Shown here one piece after another: positions 16,511-23,664 of a stretch of DNA of 30,852 bases (position 1 is the first letter of the stretch; each line of letters starts with the position of its first letter). The position numbers and the translations under genes are program-made. The notes beneath the pieces were generated by a model. The model was not told the DNA's origin and did no database searches. It was given only the letters and a program-made list of their open reading frames with translations. The DNA comes from Dialister sp. UBA7295 (GTDB taxonomy: Bacteria; Bacillota; Negativicutes; Veillonellales; Dialisteraceae). Where the stretch lies: contig DKQZ01000011.1 of NCBI GenBank assembly GCA_002471975.1, forward strand, positions 1-30,852, in the 5' to 3' direction.

Positions 16511-17812
16511 ATGAATGAAGTGAAGACGATTACGGTAGTAGGCCTGGGGTATGTGGGCATGCCCCTGGCGGCAGCTTTCTCGGACCATTTCGAAGTGTAC
16601 GGCTACGATCTGAATGCGGAAAAGGTGGAGCTTTATAAGAAAGGCATCGACCCCACGCAGGAAGTGGGAAGTGGAGGGCTGAAGAAGGCCAAAATCCACT
16701 TCTCCTCTGACCCGTCAGTCATTTCGAAAGCCGATATGATTGTGGTGGCCGTACCGACTCCCATTAATGGGGACAAGACGCCGGACCTCTTGCCTGTGGA
16801 AGGGTCTACCCATACGGTGGGGAAATATATGAAGAAGGGGGCCATTGTGGTCTACGAATCCACGGTGTACCCCGGAGTGACGGAAGACATCTGCGCGCCC
16901 ATCCTGGAGAAGGAATCGGGCATGACCTGCGGAAAAGATTTCAAAATCGGCTATTCGCCGGAACGGATCAATCCGGGCGACAAAGTGCACCGCCTGAAAA
17001 ATATAGTAAAAATTGTTTCCGGCATGGATGAGGAAACCCTGAACACCATTGCAAAAGTCTATGGAACCATCGTGGAAGCCGGCGTATACCGGGCCCCGAA
17101 CATCCTCGTCGCCGAAGCAGCTAAACTTTGCGAAAACTCCCAGCGGGATATCAATATCGCTTTCATGAATGAGCTCTCCCAGGTCTTTCACCGCATGAAT
17201 ATCGATACCCTGGAAGTGGTGAAAGCCATGAATACGAAATGGAATGCCCTGGGCTTTATCCCGGGACTCGTGGGCGGCCACTGTATCGGAGTGGATCCTT
17301 ATTATTTCATTTATAAAGCGGAAGAGCTGGGTTACCATTCCCACGTCATCGTGGCAGGGCGCCATATCAATGACAATATGTCTTCCTTCGTGGCTCATTC
17401 CCTGGTGGAATGTCTCTTAAAAGCCCATGTGGATACGCGGCATGCGAAGATCTACGTCCTGGGTCTCACGTTCAAGGAAAACTGCCCGGATACGAGAAAT
17501 TCAAGGGCCATTGACATTTACCACATTCTTCAGAACTATGGCATGCATGTCTATGCCGTGGATCCCGAAGCGGACAGGGACTCACTGAAGCGGGAAAACG
17601 GCATTGAGCCCGTCTCTCCGGAAGATATTCAGGATGCCGACTGCATCGCCATCCTGGTAGCCCACAAAGCATTCAAGGAGATTTCCCCGGAAAAACTTCT
17701 TTCCTTCTACCGGAAAGACAGGGAAGGGGCTTCCCCGGTCCTGGTGGATGCCAAGGGCATCTTTGATGCGGATGAAATGAGAAAGAAAGGCTTTGTTTAC
17801 TGGCGTTTGTAA
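16511..17812 (+). CDS. UDP-N-acetylhexosamine 6-dehydrogenase (TviB/WbpO-type)
   Basis: 433 residues, cytoplasmic. It oxidises C6 of a UDP-sugar with 2 NAD+ to the uronic acid. The NAD-binding motif GLGYVG is at 11-16, VAVPTP near 79-84, ESTVYPGVT near 116-124, and the catalytic C258 lies in PGLVGGHCIGVDPYY. The form of the 244-265 segment and the KLCENSQRDINIAFMNE helix resemble the UDP-GalNAc/UDP-GlcNAc dehydrogenases (Vi antigen TviB, WbpO) more than UDP-glucose dehydrogenase. I therefore infer UDP-GalNAcA or UDP-GlcNAcA as product. This would make the operon's polymer acidic. AAAGGAAG precedes the start at good spacing. It is 21 nt after the barrel gene and 9 nt before the next, so clearly in one operon. 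The family call is secure, the exact sugar is not. Confidence 0.88.
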   Translation: MNEVKTITVVGLGYVGMPLAAAFSDHFEVYGYDLNAEKVELYKKGIDPTQEVGSGGLKKAKIHFSSDPSVISKADMIVVAVPTPINGDKTPDLLPVEGSTHTVGKYMKKGAIVVYESTVYPGVTEDICAPILEKESGMTCGKDFKIGYSPERINPGDKVHRLKNIVKIVSGMDEETLNTIAKVYGTIVEAGVYRAPNILVAEAAKLCENSQRDINIAFMNELSQVFHRMNIDTLEVVKAMNTKWNALGFIPGLVGGHCIGVDPYYFIYKAEELGYHSHVIVAGRHINDNMSSFVAHSLVECLLKAHVDTRHAKIYVLGLTFKENCPDTRNSRAIDIYHILQNYGMHVYAVDPEADRDSLKRENGIEPVSPEDIQDADCIAILVAHKAFKEISPEKLLSFYRKDREGASPVLVDAKGIFDADEMRKKGFVYWRL

Positions 17813-17821
17813 GAGGCACCT

Positions 17822-18736
17822 ATGGGAAAGAAATTCTGGATACCCTTCTTCATCGTCATCCTGATTGCCCTGGGAGGATTTTTCTTCTGGCACAGGAAGG
17901 CAGTGGAAGAGGATCGGGGACATGTGGATCTCACCGACCTTTCGTCGGTCTATGATGCGCAGGAAGAGACCGATGAGGCCATCGAAAAATTCAAAAAAGA
18001 TCCTGCCGCCCATAAGGCAAAGGTCATCCATCCCCTCACGGATACGGGGAAGAATGTATACCTTTACTTTGACGGACTTCCTGACCGGGCCATGGCTGAG
18101 GAAATATTGTCCGTCCTGGACAAGAAAAAGGCGAAAGCTGCCTTCTTTGCGGAAGGACAGAATGGTGCCGACAGTCCGGAAACCCTGAAAGCCATCGTGA
18201 AGAAGGGGCAGGTCATCGGCAACTATACCTGGCTGGGCAGGCCGGAATTCCAGAAACTGGAACCGGAAAAGGCCATCCGCTCCATGGTGCGCACCCAGAA
18301 AGCCCTGGGACTTTACATGCAGAAGAAACCGGATTTCTTCCGCGCCCCAAGGACGGAGTACACCGATACCCTCCTGGAAGAGGCAGGAGCCAGCGGGCTT
18401 TCCTATGTGGTCCTTTCGAATCTCACCGTCCGGAGAGGCCAGCTGAAATCGTCCTCTGACGCTGCTGAACTGGTGAAAGATATCAAACCGGGAAGTCTCA
18501 TCGCTTTTGAAATCAATCCGCCCCTCGACCTGAAACGGCAGGAAGTCGGGAAATGGGACGAAAGGCCGGCCATAGACAAGAAGCCCACCATCCGGGATGA
18601 CCATTTCCGGACTGATGTGAAGAAGAAAGACAGAACCGCCGAAGAAGTGGGCTGGCTCATCGATGCGCTCGAGGAGGAAGGGTTTGACCTCGAATCCTTA
18701 TACGGCAAAGCCCTCCTGTCAGCGCTGAAAGATTAA
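17822..18736 (+). CDS. Membrane-anchored NodB-like protein, metal site lost
   Basis: 304 residues. One N-terminal membrane segment (about 5-23) anchors it with the rest outside the inner membrane. Residues about 77-260 follow the polysaccharide-deacetylase (NodB, CE4) pattern: NVYLYFDGLPD in the place of the TFDDG motif, KAKAAFFAEG, then IGNYTWLGRP in the place of GNHTxxHP, then FFRAPRTEY in the place of RxPY. The second Asp of motif 1 is Gly (82-85), and both histidines of motif 2 are replaced (Tyr and Gly/Arg at 125-130). A normal metal-dependent deacetylase is therefore unlikely. It may be a binding or scaffold subunit. AGAGG lies 5 nt upstream of ATG 17822, and the gaps to its neighbours are 9 and 12 nt. 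Confidence 0.8.
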   Translation: MGKKFWIPFFIVILIALGGFFFWHRKAVEEDRGHVDLTDLSSVYDAQEETDEAIEKFKKDPAAHKAKVIHPLTDTGKNVYLYFDGLPDRAMAEEILSVLDKKKAKAAFFAEGQNGADSPETLKAIVKKGQVIGNYTWLGRPEFQKLEPEKAIRSMVRTQKALGLYMQKKPDFFRAPRTEYTDTLLEEAGASGLSYVVLSNLTVRRGQLKSSSDAAELVKDIKPGSLIAFEINPPLDLKRQEVGKWDERPAIDKKPTIRDDHFRTDVKKKDRTAEEVGWLIDALEEEGFDLESLYGKALLSALKD

Positions 18737-18748
18737 GTGGAGAAATCA

Positions 18749-20764
18749 ATGATCAGGAAAAAAGAAGAGGCAGACAAGCTGCAGATCGAGAAAGAAGACC
18801 GGCGGCTCCTGCCCAACGTACCGGACCCTACGGGGCGAAGGACCAATGTGGACCGGCGCCAGGAAATGCTGGGAGACATCCGGGACAGTGACTTTCGGAA
18901 ATACATTGCCAGCGCGGAAGCGGGGCGAAGATTCCGCGTCCGCATCCCGGTGACACTGAGAATCGGCGGAACCACCCATAAAGGAACCTGTGAGGATATT
19001 TCTTCCACCGGCATGCTTTTCACCGCAGACGACGGCTGGGTGCCGGAAGAAGGAGAGACCGTGCAGCTTTCCTTTACAATCCAGCCCGGCGACATGCCCG
19101 AAGGCTATGAAATGACGGTGAGAAAGCTGGAAGCCAAAGTGGTGCGCGCCTTCAAAAGGGACGGCAAAGAAGCCTGCGGCATCCAGTTTGTTTATTCCCT
19201 CGCGGAATACCATCAGAAGACGAAAGGCCGCTACCTCATTGCGGGATCCGCTTTCCTTCTTCTCTGCATTTCCCTTGTCATCATCCTCATGCGCTCCGAA
19301 TCGGTCATTTATTTCCGGTTCAATAAATACTTATACCTGTACAGTATCGTCACCGCCACCTTCCTGCTCTCCCGGTATTTCTTTGCCATTTTCTACAAGC
19401 CCGTGCCGGTGGACATGAAGTATACCCCCGGCGTCTCCATCATCGTTCCCTGTTTCAATGAGGAAACATGGATCCAGCGGACCATCCTGGGCTGCGTGAA
19501 TCAGGATTATCCGCCGGAAAAGCTGCAGGTCATCGTGATCGATGACCATTCCACCGACCATTCCCTGGAGAAAATCAAAGAAATCATCGACCGTATGGCG
19601 GACGAAGACAAAGATCTGGACATACGGAACAGGGTCATGTACTATCAGCAGCCGAAGAATGGCGGCAAGCGCGAAGCCCTGGCTACGGGACTGAAATTTG
19701 CGAAACACGAGCTCCTTGTCTTCGTGGATTCCGATTCCTTCCTTTCTCCTTTTGCCATCCGGAATGTGGTGCAGCCTTTTAAAGATAAAGAAATGGGCGG
19801 CGTCTGCGGCCGGACCGACGTGGCCAACACTTATACCAATGGACTGACGAAAATGCAGGCAGTCCGCTACTATATTGCCTTCCGCGTCATGAAAGCGGCA
19901 GAAGGATTCTTCGATGCGGCCACCTGTCTCTCTGGGCCCCTTTCCTGTTATCGGAAAGATCTGGTAGAGAAATACTGTGATGCCTGGATCGGGCAGCGTT
20001 TTCTGGGTCACAAGGCCACCTTCGGCGATGACCGGAGTCTTACGAATTTCATTCTCCGCCATAATCGCACGGCCTATCAGGATACGGCCATCGTATCCAC
20101 CATTGTGCCCAGGACCTACCATGTATTTCTCCGTCAGCAGATGCGATGGAAACGGTCCTGGCTCCGGGAATCCCTCATCGCTGCGGGTTATATGTGGAAA
20201 AAAGAGCCCTTCATGGCCCTTTCCTTCTACTTCGGCCTGGTGGTCCCCATCGCGGCGCCCATCATCGTTATATATAACCTTATATATATACCCATCATGC
20301 ACAGGGTATTTCCTTTCACCTTCATCATCGGTATGATCCTCATGTCCCTCCTCATGAGTATGGCCCAGCTCTTCCTGAGGAAAAGTTCCACCTGGGTCTT
20401 CGGCATCTGGTTCTGCCTTTACTATGAAGCCGTCCTTCTCTGGCAGATGCCGGTGGCCTGGTTCACTTTCTGGAAAGACACCTGGGGCACCCGCATGACC
20501 CCGGCCGACGTGCGCGAGCAGAAGAAGAAAGAAGAAAAGAGAAGAGAAAAAGAAGCGAGAAAGCATAAGGGGGAGGGAGAGGAAATAAGGACCCCTGGCA
20601 CCCCGGAAGTGCCGGAAGATCTGAAATCCGGGAACCGGGAAGCTGTTTTCTCCCCGAAGGAAAGCGCCCCGGCCGACGGGAATCCCCCGGAATGGAAAAA
20701 ATCCGGAGAAAAGTCCGCTGAAAAAGATATTTCCAAAACAGAGAAAGCAGGTGATGACCTGTGA
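18749..20764 (+). CDS. PilZ-GT2 polysaccharide synthase (c-di-GMP-responsive)
   Basis: 671 residues. An N-terminal PilZ domain (about 55-155) carries the c-di-GMP motifs RFRVR (61-65, RxxxR) and DISSTG (83-88, DxSxxG). Membrane segments follow at about 163-182 and 193-216. Next is a processive GT2 domain: VPCFNEE near 233, D255/D256, the DxD D317/D319 (VFVDSDS), FGDDRS (415-420) and QQMRW (453-457, the QxxRW motif). Three to four more membrane helices run from about 478 to 570. A lysine/glutamate-rich then Pro/Ser/Glu-rich cytoplasmic tail covers about 588-671. This is the layout of hyaluronan, cellulose or PNAG synthases, which polymerise and translocate the chain together. I chose ATG 18749 with GTGGAG 6 nt upstream over the GTG at 18737. 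The sugar is probably an HexNAc or its uronate. Confidence 0.92.
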   Translation: MIRKKEEADKLQIEKEDRRLLPNVPDPTGRRTNVDRRQEMLGDIRDSDFRKYIASAEAGRRFRVRIPVTLRIGGTTHKGTCEDISSTGMLFTADDGWVPEEGETVQLSFTIQPGDMPEGYEMTVRKLEAKVVRAFKRDGKEACGIQFVYSLAEYHQKTKGRYLIAGSAFLLLCISLVIILMRSESVIYFRFNKYLYLYSIVTATFLLSRYFFAIFYKPVPVDMKYTPGVSIIVPCFNEETWIQRTILGCVNQDYPPEKLQVIVIDDHSTDHSLEKIKEIIDRMADEDKDLDIRNRVMYYQQPKNGGKREALATGLKFAKHELLVFVDSDSFLSPFAIRNVVQPFKDKEMGGVCGRTDVANTYTNGLTKMQAVRYYIAFRVMKAAEGFFDAATCLSGPLSCYRKDLVEKYCDAWIGQRFLGHKATFGDDRSLTNFILRHNRTAYQDTAIVSTIVPRTYHVFLRQQMRWKRSWLRESLIAAGYMWKKEPFMALSFYFGLVVPIAAPIIVIYNLIYIPIMHRVFPFTFIIGMILMSLLMSMAQLFLRKSSTWVFGIWFCLYYEAVLLWQMPVAWFTFWKDTWGTRMTPADVREQKKKEEKRREKEARKHKGEGEEIRTPGTPEVPEDLKSGNREAVFSPKESAPADGNPPEWKKSGEKSAEKDISKTEKAGDDL

Positions 20765-22623
20765 TTCTGGGAGATACGAAATTTACGAGAAGGAAAAACC
20801 GGGTCAAGAAGATCCGCACTTCCTTTGAGATCCTGGCCGTCCTGGTCATGATTTTCCTGCTGTACACCCTTTTCTTCCAGGTGAAGACCTATCATCCCTT
20901 CACCGAAGATCAGCGGAATTCGTCCACGAAGGAAGGCTTCGTGGCCCTCTCCTACTTCGGCGTGGACAGAATCGGCGATACGTCGACGCTGATCGGCGAA
21001 AAGCAGCTGCGTGAGCATATGCAGGCCCTGAAGGACAATGGCTATACCACCATTTCCCATGACGACATCGAAGCCTATTACAAGGAAGGCACGCCCCTTC
21101 CGAAGAAAGCGCTGTACCTCATGTTTGAGGACGGTCGGCGGGATACGGCCATCTTTGCAGACAATATCCTGGAAGACCTGAACTATAAGGGCGTCATGAT
21201 GACCTACCCGGAAAAGTTCGATCATGAAGACCCGAAATTCCTCCGCCCCACGGAGCTCCTGGATATGCAGGACTCTTCCTTCTGGGAACTGGGGACCAAC
21301 GGCTATCGTCTGGAATATATCAACGTCTATGACCGGTATCACAATTTCATCGGTGAAATCGATCCTTTGAAATATGCCATGATGCAGGGCACTCTGGGCC
21401 GTGATTACAATCATTACCTCATGGATTTCATCCGTGATAAAGACCGGTATCCCGTGGAAACAAGGGACCACATGAAGCGGAGAATCGCCTGGGATTATAG
21501 GGAACTCCGGGATATCTACACAGACCGCCTGGGCTTCATCCCCCCGGTCCATGTGCTCATGCATGCCAATACGGGCATGTTTGGCAACAACCCCTCTGTT
21601 TCCCATGAAAATGAAAAGTGGATCCGCAGCCTTTTCCCCATGAATTTCAACCGGGAAGGATACTGCTACAATATACGGAACAGCAGTCTTTACGATCTCA
21701 CCCGCATGCAGCCCCAGCCTTACTGGCCGGTGAACCATCTTCTCATGCGCATCAAGTACGATACGGATCAGGACATCACCTTCAAGACCGGTGATGAAAG
21801 GATGAAGGAATGGGACCTCCTCAAAGGGGCGGCCCAGTTCAAACAGGAAAGCGTCATCGTTACGTCCCTTCCTGCTTCCCGGGGCATGGTACGGCTGAAA
21901 CAGAAAATCACGACGCCGGACGTGAAGATTCATGTGCGCCTCGAAGGCAATTCCTTCGGTGACCAGAAACTCCTCCTCCGGGGAAATCAGGATCTCACCA
22001 GCTATATTTCCGTCGGCATTTCCCAGGGACGCCTCAAAGTGGAAAATGTTTCCGGCGGCACTCACAAAGAACTTTTCAATGAAAGGCTCTATGTACTGGA
22101 CGGGGAAGAACCGATTTCCGTGGAAGAAGATATGCACAATGTGCGCATCAAGGAACTGGAAACTCTCTCCCGTTATGCCGATACCACTTCCATGGCCAAT
22201 GAATACGCCAGCCGTCTCGCCGCAGTCAAACAGGAAAAACCGAAGACCATCGCCGAAGGCGGATCGCCCTATGAACCGGAGCAGAGCTTCCATGCCCGCC
22301 TGGACAGGGAACTGGACATCGTCCTGAAAGGGGAAGAACTCATTGTCAGCCTGGATGGCAAAGAAGCGGCCAATCTGGGCGTGCCGGATTCAGGAAATAC
22401 GGAAATCGGCCTCTATGCGGGCTGGGATCCCAATGCCTGGAGCCAGAGAAATCTTGCCGACGACGTGTACGACGGAGTCTTTGAAAAGCTCATCATTTCC
22501 ACGGCCCGGGGCACTTCGGATAAACCTCTTTACTCCACCGAAATGACGGGGCTGGACAAAGTGAAGTTCAATATCAACCAGAAATGGGAGACCGTACTGG
22601 GCTTCTTCCTCAGGAATTTCTAA
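20761..22623 (+). CDS. Membrane-anchored NodB/PgaB-like protein with beta-rich C-terminal domain, metal site degenerate
   Basis: 620 residues from GTG 20761, which overlaps the upstream stop by 4 nt (GTGA); SD is weak, so coupling is likely. A single membrane segment (about 23-41) puts the body in the periplasm. Residues about 58-300 resemble the PgaB/IcaB deacetylase module: VALSYFGVD, EKQLREHMQALKDNGYTTIS, then LYLMFEDGRRD (119-128) for the TFDDGY motif. The first Asp is Glu. Where the metal-binding His-x-x-x-x-His segment is expected, it reads ELGTNGYRLEY (166-176), without His. About 355-600 is beta-strand rich and may be a lectin-like glycan-binding sandwich. Probable roles are guiding or holding the nascent chain. 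The deacetylase ancestry is moderately sure; lack of activity is inferred. Confidence 0.75.
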   Translation: MILGDTKFTRRKNRVKKIRTSFEILAVLVMIFLLYTLFFQVKTYHPFTEDQRNSSTKEGFVALSYFGVDRIGDTSTLIGEKQLREHMQALKDNGYTTISHDDIEAYYKEGTPLPKKALYLMFEDGRRDTAIFADNILEDLNYKGVMMTYPEKFDHEDPKFLRPTELLDMQDSSFWELGTNGYRLEYINVYDRYHNFIGEIDPLKYAMMQGTLGRDYNHYLMDFIRDKDRYPVETRDHMKRRIAWDYRELRDIYTDRLGFIPPVHVLMHANTGMFGNNPSVSHENEKWIRSLFPMNFNREGYCYNIRNSSLYDLTRMQPQPYWPVNHLLMRIKYDTDQDITFKTGDERMKEWDLLKGAAQFKQESVIVTSLPASRGMVRLKQKITTPDVKIHVRLEGNSFGDQKLLLRGNQDLTSYISVGISQGRLKVENVSGGTHKELFNERLYVLDGEEPISVEEDMHNVRIKELETLSRYADTTSMANEYASRLAAVKQEKPKTIAEGGSPYEPEQSFHARLDRELDIVLKGEELIVSLDGKEAANLGVPDSGNTEIGLYAGWDPNAWSQRNLADDVYDGVFEKLIISTARGTSDKPLYSTEMTGLDKVKFNINQKWETVLGFFLRNF

Positions 22624-22632
22624 AGGAAAACT

Positions 22633-23664
22633 ATGAAACACAAGATTTTACTCTTTCTCGCGGCGGGCTGTCTCCTCATGTCTGCCGGCTGCAGCGCGGC
22701 AAAGCCCATTTCCGGCGGCTCCCATCCGCCCGTCACCCTTTCGGCCTGGGCCGTGTCCTGGGACAAGAGCGGCCTTGCCGAATACAAAAAAACAGAAAAT
22801 CTCTGGGATTCCATTTCCACCTTTGCTGCCGGCTATGATGAAAAAGGAAATCTCCTCCTTCCCGCCAATCTCCCGGCAAAAGAGGATTTCAAAGGGAAAC
22901 CTTTCTACCTCACCATCGTGAACGACCGGATTTCCGAAGGAAATCTCAAGGAAAAGGATCCATCCATCCTCACGGAAATCCTCAAAACCGAAGAAAGCCG
23001 GCGGAAAGAGGTCAGGCGGATCATTGCCCTGACCGAACGGGTGGGGGCCGGGGGTATCGATATCGATTTCGAGCGGTTCGGGAAGGATCAGGACCTCATC
23101 GAAAAGTTCTGTGATTTCACACGCCTGCTTTCTCTCGAGGCCCTGCCGGCCCACAAAAAGGTCCGCATCATCCTGGAGCCCTCCATGCCCATGGATGCGC
23201 CCTACAGCACAGGAGCGGAATACGTGGTGATGATATACAATCTTTACGGCACCCACAGCGGGCCGGGACCCAAGGCAGATGGGGATTTCATCGAAAAGAC
23301 GCTGAAAAAGATGGAAAACCTTCCCGGGAAGAAAGCGGCCGCTTTTTCCACTGGCGGCTGTATGTGGAAAGACGCAGCCCTGGGAGGCCTCATCAAAGGC
23401 AAGGGAAAATTTATCACCCAGAAAGAAGCGGAAGACCTGCTTAAGGCTCACAAGGTGAAAACGGAACGGGATCCCGAAAGCGCGGCCCTTCACTTCGAAT
23501 ATAAAGAAAAAGGCGCCCACTACGACGTGTGGTACGCCGATCATGAAACGCTCAATGCCTGGATCACCCTGGCTGCCAGGGCGGGAATTCCTTCCGTCCA
23601 CATCTGGCGCCTGGGCGGTAATCCGGATCTCAAAGATATTTCCAAAGGAAAGGGGGAGGCATGA
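22633..23664 (+). CDS. GH18-like glycoside hydrolase lipoprotein
   Basis: 343 residues. A lipoprotein signal peptide ends at SAGC with the lipidated C20. The body resembles the YaaH/YdhD branch of GH18: ISTFAAGYDEKG near 61-72, the catalytic stretch GGIDIDFERF (140-149) with D143, D145 and acid E147, and a C-terminal YDVWYADHETLNAW...VHIWRLGG block (about 300-330). The first Asp of the usual DGxDxDxE motif is Gly, but the DxDxE core is intact, so activity is plausible. It may cut the HexNAc-containing polymer in the periplasm, as the hydrolase halves of PgaB and PelA do. AAAGGA precedes ATG 22633, 9 nt after the previous stop. Confidence 0.82.
   Translation: MKHKILLFLAAGCLLMSAGCSAAKPISGGSHPPVTLSAWAVSWDKSGLAEYKKTENLWDSISTFAAGYDEKGNLLLPANLPAKEDFKGKPFYLTIVNDRISEGNLKEKDPSILTEILKTEESRRKEVRRIIALTERVGAGGIDIDFERFGKDQDLIEKFCDFTRLLSLEALPAHKKVRIILEPSMPMDAPYSTGAEYVVMIYNLYGTHSGPGPKADGDFIEKTLKKMENLPGKKAAAFSTGGCMWKDAALGGLIKGKGKFITQKEAEDLLKAHKVKTERDPESAALHFEYKEKGAHYDVWYADHETLNAWITLAARAGIPSVHIWRLGGNPDLKDISKGKGEA

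Noticed and set aside
16511..17812. UDP-glucose dehydrogenase (hyaluronan HasB type)
   Set aside because: The segment around C258 and the overall motif pattern fit the UDP-HexNAc dehydrogenases better. Not fully excluded.
17822..18736. Annotation as an active polysaccharide deacetylase
   Set aside because: The fold is right but both metal histidines and the second Asp are replaced.
20422..22293. 623-codon minus-strand open frame opposite the NodB/PgaB-like gene
   Set aside because: It spans the junction of two real plus-strand genes and shows no recognisable family; a by-product of codon bias. The same holds for the 682-codon frame opposite fusA (28409-30457).
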